From Coraliomargarita algicola (GTDB lineage Bacteria; Verrucomicrobiota; Verrucomicrobiia; Opitutales; Coraliomargaritaceae), in the NCBI RefSeq assembly GCF_033878955.1, contig NZ_CP138858.1, positions 992,001-1,056,000 of the forward strand: a DNA stretch of 64,000 nt, read 5' to 3'. Below the pieces are notes generated by a model that ran no database searches, was not told the origin of the DNA, and was given only the letters and a program-made list of their open reading frames with translations. Below are positions 29,895 through 38,652 of this stretch, piece after piece. Each line of letters opens with the position of its first letter. Position 1 is the first letter of the stretch. The position numbers and the translations under genes were made by a program.

Positions 29895-30782
29895 TTACTT
29901 CAAATACGACTGCACCAATCGCTCGACTCGCTCCAAACGCAAGGGCTTCGACACGAATTCCGCCATGCCTAAACGCAAGCAGCGACTTTCAACATCTTCG
30001 CCCGTATTGGCGGTGACTGCGACAATGGGTGTATTTTTATTCAAGGTACTGTTGGTCACGATCTCACGCGTCGTGTCGAAACCATCCATGTTTGGCATGC
30101 TTAAATCCATTAGAATCAGATCAAATTTTTGTTTTTGGCAGGCACTGATTCCATTCAAACCATCGTCAGCGGTGTGAACCACCACCCCAAAGCGCTGTAA
30201 CATTTTGAGTATGGTTAACTGATTGATTTTATTGTCCTCAACAATCAACACATGTGGCGCATCCCCCTCTATAATTGCAGCCTCTTCATCCTCACCCGCA
30301 CACTCTGCTTCCAAATTATCAATGTCACGCAGCCCCACCGATACACCCAGTTGCTGGAGTGCGGGTGTCAGCATGTGTGCCGCATTTTTAACAAACTGCT
30401 GCTCGTCGGGGCTGAGCCGGTCAATCGGGTCACGCGACTCTAGGCAGAGCACTCCGATCAAATGATAATCCCAGAAAATACTTTCGCGTTGCAGGGAAAA
30501 CATCCCCCGGTTTTGTCCGAAATACCCCTCTAGAGTCGACAAGTAATCCATCCGAATGGACTCCTCAGGCATGGGGTCCAATTGTTCAATCTGCCACTGA
30601 GCAATGGTGCAAATGCTAAGCTTGGACTCTTGCCATAGGCTCAAATAAGCCCGGTCTGCATTGACGCAGAGTGCAATGTGTTTCAAGGCACGTCGTAGCT
30701 GACGCTCACGGTCATACTGCGAGTCGGAGAGCAAGCGACTCAGTTGGAAAGTCGCTTTAATTGGGTCCAGTTGTTGAAACAC
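29895..30782 (-). CDS. GAF-like sensor domain fused to a response-regulator receiver domain
   Basis: 295 aa. Residues about 20-150 resemble a GAF domain (LRRALKHIALCVNADRAYLSLWQES ... FWDYHLIGVLCLESRDP). Residues about 172-295 are a complete receiver: acidic pair in LIVEDNKIN, phospho-acceptor Asp in DLILMDLSMPNMDGF, Thr in IVAVTANTGE and Lys in FVSKPLRL. There is no DNA-binding or enzymatic output, so it is likely to signal by protein interaction, as receiver modules of hybrid kinases do. It ends 14 nt from the convergent pilT. Confidence 0.85.
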   Translation of the reverse strand: MFQQLDPIKATFQLSRLLSDSQYDRERQLRRALKHIALCVNADRAYLSLWQESKLSICTIAQWQIEQLDPMPEESIRMDYLSTLEGYFGQNRGMFSLQRESIFWDYHLIGVLCLESRDPIDRLSPDEQQFVKNAAHMLTPALQQLGVSVGLRDIDNLEAECAGEDEEAAIIEGDAPHVLIVEDNKINQLTILKMLQRFGVVVHTADDGLNGISACQKQKFDLILMDLSMPNMDGFDTTREIVTNSTLNKNTPIVAVTANTGEDVESRCLRLGMAEFVSKPLRLERVERLVQSYLK

Positions 30783-30806
30783 GTCTAATTCTTTCTATTC
30801 TTTTGA

Positions 30807-33014
30807 CTAGCCTTGATAACGAAAGAGGCTCATCGATTGTGGCGGCAAGTCGATTTTGATCGAGTATGGGCGTCCATCCCACTCGACAGGTTCTGCATGC
30901 ACGCCACCATTGTTACCAAAACCAAGGCCACCATATTCCTTGGCATCCGTATTAAGGATCTCTTTCCAGAAGCCGGCATGGGGCACACCGACCCGGAAAC
31001 CTTCACGTAAGACGGGCGTGAAATTCCCGACAGCAGCAATATCATCGCTCGCCTCCTTACCTCGGCGCAAAAAGGTTAAAATACTATTTTCTGCATCCGT
31101 GCAATTGATCCACTCAAAGCCCTTTGAGTCATTATCCCCCAAGGCTAAGCTCGGAATCTCTCGATATATTTTATTCAAGTCACGCACCACCATCTGTATG
31201 CCCTGGTGATCAGGATACTGCAGCAAGTGCCAATCCAGGCATTTATTGTAATTCCATTCTGAAGACTGTCCGAAGTCACTGCCCATGAAGAGTGTTTTCT
31301 TGCCCGGCCATATCCACATCAAACCATACAATAGGCGTAACTGATGCGCCTTATTTGAAATGGGCTCCCCTGGCATCTTAAGCAACATCGACTGTTTGCC
31401 GTGCACCACTTCGTCGTGCGAAAATACTTGGGTGAAATTCTCCGAATATTGGTAGAGCATGCCAAAGGACAGCTGGTGATGCTCATATTTACGATAAATC
31501 GGATCTTTTTGGAAATACGCGAGCGTATCGTGCATCCACCCCATATTCCATTTGATATCGAAACCGAGGCCGCCTTCCGTGGTGGGCTTCGTGACACCGG
31601 GGAATGAGGTCGACTCCTCGGCAATCATCAAGGTGCCGGGATAGTATTTGTGCACGAGGTCGTTGGTTTGGCGCAGAAACTCAATCGCTTCCAGGTTTTC
31701 ACGCCCCCCGAATTTATTCGGGATCCACTGCCCTTCTTCACGCGAGTAATCCAGATAGAGCATCGAAGCCACGGCGTCGACTCGCAGGCCATCGATGTGG
31801 TAGCGCTCACACCAAGCCAACGCGGTCGCAATCAAGAAGCCACGCACTTCATTGCGACCATAATTGAAAATCAAAGTGCCCCAGTCCTGGTGGAAACCTT
31901 GCCGTGGGTCTGCGTGCTCATAAAGTGCTGTGCCATCAAATTGCGCCAAAGCAAAACTATCGGTCGGAAAGTGTGCGGGCACCCAGTCCATAATCACACC
32001 AATCCCATTCTGGTGCAGCGTATCCACTAAATACATGAAATCCTCAGGCCCCCCAAAACGATAGGTCGGCGCGAAGAAGCCGGTCACCTGATACCCCCAG
32101 GAGCCATCGAAGGGGTGCTCCGAAAGCGGCATAAACTCGACATGCGTGTAGTGCATGTCCTTCAGATACTCGACGAGCTCGTTGGCTAACTCACGGTAAC
32201 CGAGTGGACGGGACGCATCCTCGACCACCGCTTTCCATGAGCCCACATGCATCTCATACACCGAGATCGGTTGATCCTTCCAAACCGTATTTGCACGGCG
32301 CTGAATCCAATCCGCATCCTGCCACTCGTAGTGATCCACATCGCAAATAATCGATGCATTATATGGGGGCGCTTCAAACGCCGTGCCATAAGGGTCCGTC
32401 TTGAGCAAGGGGAAGCCCTGCCGCGCACCAATCTCGTATTTATACTTCATACCTGGCTCCAAGCCAGGGATGAAGAGCTCCCAAATACCGGAAGCTCCCA
32501 AACTGCGCATCATGTGGTAGCGTCCATCCCAGTGATTAAAGTCACCCACCACCGATACGCGCTCCGCATTGGGCGCCCAGACCGCAAAGGATACGCCGAG
32601 CACGCCATTATGCGTGCGGACCTTCGCCCCCATCTTGCGGTGCACGAAGTGATCACTCCCCTCGCTGAATAAATAGACGTCGTCCTCAGAGAGCGTTGGC
32701 AAAAAACTGTAGGGATCGTAAAATTGGCGAATTTCCCCGTTATAGCGCTCGGTGCGCAGACGATATTGGAAAAAGTCACTACGATCTTCGATAATGCCCT
32801 CGAAAAGTCCATCCTTGGTCAAGCGTTGTAGCTGGTAACGTATGCTGTCGTCAGCCACATCGACCAATTCGCAGCTCTTGGCGTCGTCTAAATACGCGCG
32901 GACGATTAAACAATTCTTTTTACCTTTTTTGTGTGGGTGCATTCCCAACACTCCGTGGGGTTGGGCACATTTGACAGCAGTGATGGATTCAATTTCTTTT
33001 TGGGTAATTTTCAC
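30807..33014 (-). CDS. glgB: 1,4-alpha-glucan branching enzyme
   Basis: GH13_9 enzyme that makes alpha-1,6 branches in glycogen. Domains: an N-terminal beta domain (CLIVRAYLDDAKSCELV), CBM48 (GVSFAVWAPNAERVSVVGDFNHWDGR) and a catalytic barrel with DWVPAHFP, DGLRVDAVASMLY (nucleophile Asp), LMIAEESTSFPG (acid/base Glu) and FTQVFSHDEVVHG. The start is uncertain: GTG at 33014 (VKITQKEIESI) fits best; ATG at 33068 would add 18 residues. It lies about 76 bp after the SDR gene on the same strand. No glgA or glgC is in the window. Confidence 0.94.
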   Translation of the reverse strand: MKITQKEIESITAVKCAQPHGVLGMHPHKKGKKNCLIVRAYLDDAKSCELVDVADDSIRYQLQRLTKDGLFEGIIEDRSDFFQYRLRTERYNGEIRQFYDPYSFLPTLSEDDVYLFSEGSDHFVHRKMGAKVRTHNGVLGVSFAVWAPNAERVSVVGDFNHWDGRYHMMRSLGASGIWELFIPGLEPGMKYKYEIGARQGFPLLKTDPYGTAFEAPPYNASIICDVDHYEWQDADWIQRRANTVWKDQPISVYEMHVGSWKAVVEDASRPLGYRELANELVEYLKDMHYTHVEFMPLSEHPFDGSWGYQVTGFFAPTYRFGGPEDFMYLVDTLHQNGIGVIMDWVPAHFPTDSFALAQFDGTALYEHADPRQGFHQDWGTLIFNYGRNEVRGFLIATALAWCERYHIDGLRVDAVASMLYLDYSREEGQWIPNKFGGRENLEAIEFLRQTNDLVHKYYPGTLMIAEESTSFPGVTKPTTEGGLGFDIKWNMGWMHDTLAYFQKDPIYRKYEHHQLSFGMLYQYSENFTQVFSHDEVVHGKQSMLLKMPGEPISNKAHQLRLLYGLMWIWPGKKTLFMGSDFGQSSEWNYNKCLDWHLLQYPDHQGIQMVVRDLNKIYREIPSLALGDNDSKGFEWINCTDAENSILTFLRRGKEASDDIAAVGNFTPVLREGFRVGVPHAGFWKEILNTDAKEYGGLGFGNNGGVHAEPVEWDGRPYSIKIDLPPQSMSLFRYQG

Positions 33015-33090
33015 GAGCTCGATTGAATGCAATCTAATACAACATGCAAGTCTCTTACATGGGTGCATAGATTCCAATCACAGGAATCGC

Positions 33091-33891
33091 TCAAACTCCA
33101 ATATCCTTAGGCAATTGCTGTATGCCCATACCGCCATCCAGCACCAATTGGGCGCCCACCAGCGTCGGGGCGCTCGCAGAAGCCAGGAACAACACCGTCC
33201 TAGCAATCTCTTCCTGCGAGCTAGGTGCAGCCGTCGGCACGTTTTTCCGACGGCGCGCTTCAACCCCTTCCGCGAGGTGATTCCAGCGCTCGGTCCACAC
33301 ATAACCAAGCACTAGGGAATTCACACGCACTCCAAAACCGGATAGCTCTTGTGCCATCGCACGCGTCATACCATCCAGCGCCGCCTTACTGATGTTATAG
33401 GCACTGCGCCCATGAATACCTTGATGCCCCGCGAGCGATGATATGTTTACGATCGCCCCCCCGCCCTGTTTTTTCTGATGTTGGGCGGCGAGTTGACAGC
33501 AGCGAAACGCGCCAAAGAGATTGACCTCCATCACTTCTCTGAAGAATTCCGGGCTCTGCCCGAGAAAGCCGTCTTCATTGATTCCGAGATGCGCCGCATT
33601 ATTCACCAATACATCCGGCATCCAGCCCTGCGCCGCCAAGTGTGCAAACGCGGCATCGATCTCGGACGGCACCGACAGGTCAAATGCCAATTGAAGCAAC
33701 TCAGCTTCGGGATACTCAGCTTGCAAGTGCTCATATGCACTCGGCACATTGGCCTCAGAGCCGTGCAAGATCACTCGCGCGCCGGCTTCCACAAAAGCGG
33801 CTGCAATGGTGAGACCGAGATTACGAGAGGAGCCCGTGACCAGCACGGTTTTGCCAGTAAATGAAAGTAATGCGGTGGTATCAATTTTCAT
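33091..33891 (-). CDS. SDR family NAD(P)-dependent oxidoreductase
   Basis: 266 aa classical short-chain dehydrogenase. Cofactor motif VTGSSRNLGLTIA (TGxxxxxG), VNNAAHLG (NNAG variant), catalytic Ser in IVNISSLAG and SAYNISKAALDG (YxxxK). The C-terminus ends with VLDGGMGIQQLPKDIGV. Placed 4 nt after the GH39-like gene, so it may oxidise or reduce the sugar released or dehydrated by its neighbours. Confidence 0.9.
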   Translation of the reverse strand: MKIDTTALLSFTGKTVLVTGSSRNLGLTIAAAFVEAGARVILHGSEANVPSAYEHLQAEYPEAELLQLAFDLSVPSEIDAAFAHLAAQGWMPDVLVNNAAHLGINEDGFLGQSPEFFREVMEVNLFGAFRCCQLAAQHQKKQGGGAIVNISSLAGHQGIHGRSAYNISKAALDGMTRAMAQELSGFGVRVNSLVLGYVWTERWNHLAEGVEARRRKNVPTAAPSSQEEIARTVLFLASASAPTLVGAQLVLDGGMGIQQLPKDIGV

Positions 33892-33895
33892 GCGA

Positions 33896-35392
33896 TTAAA
33901 TCGACGGGAAGAGTGATTTGTCAGTGAGAACTAGTGGATAATCCGTTAAAGGAATTCGGAAACGAGTGCCCACATGGGCATCATCACAGATGAAGGGCTC
34001 CGCAAAGGCGGCCACCTCATGCACCTGTCCAGTCATCAGGTCGAGCAAGACAGGATGCTCAAACGTGAGCTCTGAGTCAGCCCAGAAAACGAGGTCCATC
34101 TCGCGAGCGGGCTTCTTCTGTTGAGGATCTTCGGTATTCCAAAAGGCCAACAAAGGCACGCCCTCTCGCACAAAAGAGACCGCCATCGGAGTCGCCAAGA
34201 CGGCGCTCTGCTGCGGATGCGCTTCGTCAGGATTCATAAAGCGATAGAAGAGCTCGCGCTGTTCACTGGCGTCGTCAAAGAGTGAGCAGACACGCTGAAA
34301 GACTTCAAAGGAATACTTCGGCTCGTAAGTCGCGCCATTAATCAAGCCCATCATCACAGGCATCTTCACTTCGCCACCGGCTTGGCGATATGGACGCCCC
34401 ATCAGATCGATCGCGTGAAAATACAAGGCCATATCGAAGCCGGTCTTTAAATCGACCAGAATACGGCGCGCCACCCACTTGGCCTGCACCACCTGGTCGG
34501 TGGCATAGAGCCCGAGCCAATCGTCATTGTGTCCCTCCGTTTGCGAAGGACAGCCGTTCTCGCCTTGCCAGACATCGATGGCCTTACCGCCCGAGTATTG
34601 CTTGAGCATCCGGCGCACCAGGTCGTGCATATTCTGCAAGTTAGCCTCCGGCACCGACTGGTAAGGATGAAAAGAGAACACGTCGATGGCGTCCGTCAAA
34701 CCGGCCTTTAATGCCGCTTCCAAAAAGGGAGGGTCCATCTTCGACATGGCTCCACCTACGATTTTCGCCTCCGGAATGGATTGGCGCACAGCGGCGGCGG
34801 TCACCTTGACCAGTTCGGCATACTCCGCGCCGTTGGGCTTCGATGGATGCCAGAACTGGGGAATGTTGGGCTCGTTCCAGACTTCCCAGTAGCGCACGCG
34901 CCCACGAAAGCACTTGGCCAAGGCACGCACATAATTATCCCACGCCTCGCGCACCGCATCTCCGTAGTAGAGCGGCACATGCCCCACCGCTGACTCATGC
35001 GGCACATCAGGCATGTAGAGTTGATTGCCGAAAGTAATCGAGAAAAAGGGCTCGACCCCCACCGCCAAGAGCTGATCTACGATCTCCTCCAACCAGGTAA
35101 AGTCATAGATCCCCACTTCAAGCTCACAACGACTCCAGCCCGTTTGCACACGGGCCCATTTGGCACCAAGCTTTTCCAGCAGCGGATACACTGGCTCCGG
35201 ATCAAACATGAAGCGATCCAGGGTCTCAAAGCCGACACCGATTTTTGACGACTTGATCTCCGTGGCCTTGCGTACGGACATCTTTCCTAGCACTGGCATG
35301 CCACAGGCAGCAAGATCAGTGAGTTGTTCTTGTTTCAGTTTCGGCACATCTTGCACCTCAACAAAGCGGGAGGGATTTAATTCTGTGGTCAT
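33896..35392 (-). CDS. GH39-like glycoside hydrolase
   Basis: 498 aa TIM-barrel hydrolase of clan GH-A. The acid/base Glu is in RYWEVWNEPNIPQFW and the nucleophile Glu is probably in IDVWQGENGCPS, about 130 residues later. GAKWARVQTGWSRCELEVGIYDFTWLEEIVDQL is the typical start of GH39-type barrels. No signal peptide is seen, so it is probably cytoplasmic. Substrate unknown (xylosides or iduronides in known GH39). It is between an enolase-superfamily dehydratase and an SDR, suggesting a pathway for one oligosaccharide or uronide. Confidence 0.8.
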   Translation of the reverse strand: MTTELNPSRFVEVQDVPKLKQEQLTDLAACGMPVLGKMSVRKATEIKSSKIGVGFETLDRFMFDPEPVYPLLEKLGAKWARVQTGWSRCELEVGIYDFTWLEEIVDQLLAVGVEPFFSITFGNQLYMPDVPHESAVGHVPLYYGDAVREAWDNYVRALAKCFRGRVRYWEVWNEPNIPQFWHPSKPNGAEYAELVKVTAAAVRQSIPEAKIVGGAMSKMDPPFLEAALKAGLTDAIDVFSFHPYQSVPEANLQNMHDLVRRMLKQYSGGKAIDVWQGENGCPSQTEGHNDDWLGLYATDQVVQAKWVARRILVDLKTGFDMALYFHAIDLMGRPYRQAGGEVKMPVMMGLINGATYEPKYSFEVFQRVCSLFDDASEQRELFYRFMNPDEAHPQQSAVLATPMAVSFVREGVPLLAFWNTEDPQQKKPAREMDLVFWADSELTFEHPVLLDLMTGQVHEVAAFAEPFICDDAHVGTRFRIPLTDYPLVLTDKSLFPSI

Positions 35393-35404
35393 AGTGGTGG
35401 CGCT

Positions 35405-36571
35405 CTATTTTTTGAAGATAAACCCGCTGTCCTTGGGGCGGATGTCCGTTAAGGTGCCCTTGTAGTGACGCAGGTCATGCGCCTGATAGGGGTGCGCTTT
35501 CATCGCTTCGATATCGATTTCGACACCTAAGCCCGGCACTTGCGGAATCGTCAGGCAACCATCCTCGAAGCCCGCTTCTTCTTGTGCAATCTCCGTGCGC
35601 CAGTTCACATCGGTCGCCATGGTTTCCAGGCGACGGATGTTCATCGTCGAGGCCGCAATGTGCAGTGTCGCCGCATTCGCGACCGGACCACAGGGGTTGT
35701 GCGGGCAACATGGCAAGAAATAGCCTTCGGCAGTTTCGGCGATTCGCTTCAGTTCCGACATGCCCCCCACATGAGTGACGTCCGGCTGCGCAAAGTCCGC
35801 ACAGCGTGACTCAAAAAACGAGATGTAGTCCCAGCGGCTATACAAGCGCTCCCCCGCTGCAATTGGCACGCGACTGCGACGACGCACATCTGCCAGCGCT
35901 TCCAAATTACCCGGCGGAAGCGGCTCTTCAAACCAGCCCACATTATGCGCTGCAATCATATCTGCCGCACGCACCGCGGTCGGAACATCAAAGCGACCAT
36001 GTCCTTCAATCAAAAGCTCCGCCTTACCATCCACCACCTCTGCCACAGCGGCCACACAGGCTTCAGCCTTTTTCAACTCCGCGGGCGTCAGTTCCAAGTA
36101 GGCCGCACCAAAGGGGTCCCACTTCAGCCCCTTATACCCGGCTTCCATCGCAAGCTTCGCTTTTGCCGCAAACTCCTCCGGCTCCTTCGCACCCGAAAAC
36201 CAGGCGTTGGCGTAGCAGGTTATACGATCACGCACCGCACCACCAAACAGCTCATACACAGGCACCCCCAGGGCCTTGCCTTTAATATCCCACAGCGCCA
36301 TTTCCAAGGCACCGAGTGCCGACATATAGACCGGCCCGCCACGGAAATACACTTCACGGTTCGCCTCATCCCAGATCGACTGAATCTCAAATGCATTGCG
36401 CCCGATCACATTACGCGCGATTTCCAGCATCGCTTCGACCACCGTCTTTTCACGATATTCCAATGAGGCCTCCCCCCACCCGTAAACACCTTCGTCGGTT
36501 TCCACTTTCAGGAAGACCCAATTGGTGCGAAAGCAATCGCAAATGTAAGGAGTAATCGCAGTAATTTTCAT
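35405..36571 (-). CDS. mandelate racemase/muconate lactonizing family sugar-acid dehydratase
   Basis: 388 aa enolase-superfamily enzyme resembling galactonate dehydratases. N-terminal capping domain (FLKVETDEGVYGWGEASLEYREKTV) and a barrel with metal ligands in LLIEGHGRFD, GWFEEPLPPGN and IAAGERLYS, plus the HNP motif in CCPHNPCGPVANAA. It would dehydrate an aldonate to a 2-keto-3-deoxy acid. First gene of a dehydratase-GH-SDR operon that is divergent from an AraC regulator 62 bp away. Exact substrate unknown. Confidence 0.88.
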   Translation of the reverse strand: MKITAITPYICDCFRTNWVFLKVETDEGVYGWGEASLEYREKTVVEAMLEIARNVIGRNAFEIQSIWDEANREVYFRGGPVYMSALGALEMALWDIKGKALGVPVYELFGGAVRDRITCYANAWFSGAKEPEEFAAKAKLAMEAGYKGLKWDPFGAAYLELTPAELKKAEACVAAVAEVVDGKAELLIEGHGRFDVPTAVRAADMIAAHNVGWFEEPLPPGNLEALADVRRRSRVPIAAGERLYSRWDYISFFESRCADFAQPDVTHVGGMSELKRIAETAEGYFLPCCPHNPCGPVANAATLHIAASTMNIRRLETMATDVNWRTEIAQEEAGFEDGCLTIPQVPGLGVEIDIEAMKAHPYQAHDLRHYKGTLTDIRPKDSGFIFKK

Positions 36572-36633
36572 AATCAGTAAACTTTAGTGTAAAAACAGGT
36601 AAGCTGCTCGTTCGCCCCTCAGATAACAACATT

Positions 36634-37545
36634 ATGCGATTTACAGCCGTTCGCATAAAGTTAACAAATATGTGCATGCCGACTTCCAACGACACAGCCC
36701 AGCCAGCCAATTGGCACGCCCTACACCCGAGTCTGGAACGCTGCTACATCGGCCCACCACAAGGCAAGTCAGGCACCTTTCCCGGCACCGTGTTTACCTT
36801 GTGCAAACTTCTCGCCGGCGCAGCAACAATGAGCAAAGACGGCCATCAAATCGAAACCGACTCCCAAACCGAGACCTGGATACTCTGCTCCCCCGGCACG
36901 CGAACCCAACACTTTAGCGACGATGCGAAAATCATCTCCATCCACATCTCGCTGGGTAACCCACAAAACGGAGCCGAATGGACGGGTGCCCCCCTGATTT
37001 GTGTGCCCACCGAAGCCGCAGCCGAAGCCACCCTTGCCCGTTTAGTTCACTGTCAGCCATTACAGGCCTGCTCCCCACGACAGCGACTTGATTTACAAAG
37101 CTTGGAGCTCCCCATCACCGCGCATCTGGAACTACAGCAACACAGCCTGGAACTATTTAATTGGGCCCTCCAACTCGCCAGTCGCCACGGCATGCACTAT
37201 CAAGTGCCCCGCATTCAGGACCCACGTGTGCAAAACAGTCATCAAACACTTGCCAGTCTCAGCATCCGCCAAAGTTTTTCACGCCAGGAACTCGCCGCCC
37301 AAGAGGGGCTCACCGCCGGACAACTGGACCGCCTCTGGCGCGTAGAGCTGGACATCACGCCCAATCAATATCGTGACCGCCAACGCCTCACCTATGCCTG
37401 CGAACAACTCCGCCGCAAGGAGATCCCGATCAAAGTCATCGCCGCCGAACTCGGCTTCCGCCATCTCTCCCAATTTTCCAACTGGTTCAACAGCCGCCAC
37501 GGCGAATCCCCCCGCAGCTTCCGCAAGCGCCCCGGCACCAGTTAG
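36634..37545 (+). CDS. AraC family transcriptional regulator
   Basis: 303 aa. The C-terminal hundred residues form the double helix-turn-helix of AraC/XylS proteins (FSRQELAAQEGLTAGQLDRLWRVELDITPNQYRDRQRL ... IPIKVIAAELGFRHLSQFSNWFNSRHGESPRSFRK). The N-terminal 200 residues should be the sensing domain. Divergent from the dehydratase/GH39/SDR operon, so it is the obvious candidate regulator. Start uncertain between ATGs at 36634, 36670 and 36676. Confidence 0.9.
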   Translation: MRFTAVRIKLTNMCMPTSNDTAQPANWHALHPSLERCYIGPPQGKSGTFPGTVFTLCKLLAGAATMSKDGHQIETDSQTETWILCSPGTRTQHFSDDAKIISIHISLGNPQNGAEWTGAPLICVPTEAAAEATLARLVHCQPLQACSPRQRLDLQSLELPITAHLELQQHSLELFNWALQLASRHGMHYQVPRIQDPRVQNSHQTLASLSIRQSFSRQELAAQEGLTAGQLDRLWRVELDITPNQYRDRQRLTYACEQLRRKEIPIKVIAAELGFRHLSQFSNWFNSRHGESPRSFRKRPGTS

Positions 37546-37588
37546 ATTTAGATAAAATCCTTTTGCCTAATGGCACTTTTAACGCTCA

Positions 37589-38257
37589 ATGGCCGTCATG
37601 CCTAGCCCACATCAGACTTTACTCGCTCCTTCCATCCTCGCTGGTGACCACGCCAACCTTCGCAGCAGCCTTAAGGTGATCGAAGAGGCAGGCCTACAGT
37701 GGGTGCACCTCGACATTATGGATGGTCACTTTGTGCCAAACCTAAGTTTTGGCCCGCAAACAGTCAAAGCACTGCGGCCCGACTCACAGCTCTTCTTCGA
37801 CGTTCACTTGATGCTGGATAATCCGCACCTCTACATCGATGCCTTCCTGGATGCGGGTGCACAGCAAATCACCATCCATGTGGAGCCAGACTATCCCGTC
37901 GCCGACACACTTGCCTACATAAAATCCAAAGGCTGCAAATGTGGCGTGGTGCTCAATCCAGACACACCCGCGGAGGACGCGAAGGAGTTTTTACCCGCCT
38001 GCGACATTGTACTGTTAATGACTGTGCAGCCGGGCTTCGGTGGACAGAGCTTTCGCCATGATGTGCTACCCAAAATTGAGCAATTCGATGCCTGGCGCAG
38101 CGAACTCGGGCTAAACTATCGCTTAGAGATCGATGGCGGCGTGGACCTACAAACGGCTCCTCTATGCACCCAACGCGGCGCAGATTCCTTGGTTGCTGGG
38201 ACCGCATTTTTCAAAGCCGCCGATCAGAGCGCATTCATCCAAAAGGTCACCTGCTAA
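37589..38257 (+). CDS. rpe: ribulose-phosphate 3-epimerase
   Basis: 222 aa TIM barrel. Signatures LLAPSILAGDHANL, VHLDIMDGHFVPNLSFGPQ (catalytic Asp, metal His), FFDVHLMLDNP, MTVQPGFGGQSF and IDGGVDLQTAP (second catalytic Asp). Interconverts ribulose-5-P and xylulose-5-P in the pentose phosphate pathway. It overlaps the convergent small gene by 4 nt. ATG 37598 (MPSPHQ) is an alternative start. Confidence 0.95.
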   Translation: MAVMPSPHQTLLAPSILAGDHANLRSSLKVIEEAGLQWVHLDIMDGHFVPNLSFGPQTVKALRPDSQLFFDVHLMLDNPHLYIDAFLDAGAQQITIHVEPDYPVADTLAYIKSKGCKCGVVLNPDTPAEDAKEFLPACDIVLLMTVQPGFGGQSFRHDVLPKIEQFDAWRSELGLNYRLEIDGGVDLQTAPLCTQRGADSLVAGTAFFKAADQSAFIQKVTC

Positions 38258-38580
38258 ACGTCGCGAGCGCTCGCGCCTGAGCCCTCGGGGCGGACGGCCT
38301 TCGTCTGCCGCTTCATCGCCTTGGAGATCACTTCCACGTAAACGCTTTCACCCCCCTGCTCCAGCGCTTGCCCGATCGCCTGCGACAAGGCACTCACATG
38401 CACCACCACCGCAGTCTCGGCTGTGATCCCCGCTTTGCAGTTGAAATCCCAAAAGTCCTGCCCTTCTGGTAACTTCTTCTTACGCTCGCGCTTGAGGTAT
38501 TTATTCACCTCTGCGCGAATCGAGTCGACCAAGCGTTCGGGTTGGATTCTGTCATGTGTCAGAGGGAATGTTTTCTTCAT
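38254..38580 (-). CDS. small conserved protein, possibly DUF6172 family
   Basis: 108 aa, starts MKKTFPLTHDRIQPERLVDSIRAEVNKYLKRERKKKLPEG. Basic and soluble, with a predicted alpha/beta core (FWDFNCKAGIT ... VVVHVSALSQAIGQALEQGGESVYVEVI). It resembles a small family of uncharacterised proteins I recall as DUF6172, but I cannot confirm this. It is convergent with rpe and overlaps its last 4 nt. Confidence 0.7.
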   Translation of the reverse strand: MKKTFPLTHDRIQPERLVDSIRAEVNKYLKRERKKKLPEGQDFWDFNCKAGITAETAVVVHVSALSQAIGQALEQGGESVYVEVISKAMKRQTKAVRPEGSGASARDV

Positions 38581-38652
38581 AAGCAGACAAAGCCTCTAGC
38601 CAATCACATGAAAAGCAACCGCTAACTCTAATTGACCGCAGTTTCCCGCCGC

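Noticed and set aside
34338..36285. Several 60-160 codon plus-strand frames opposite the GH39 and dehydratase genes
   Set aside because: High-GC antisense shadows with no start context or domain.
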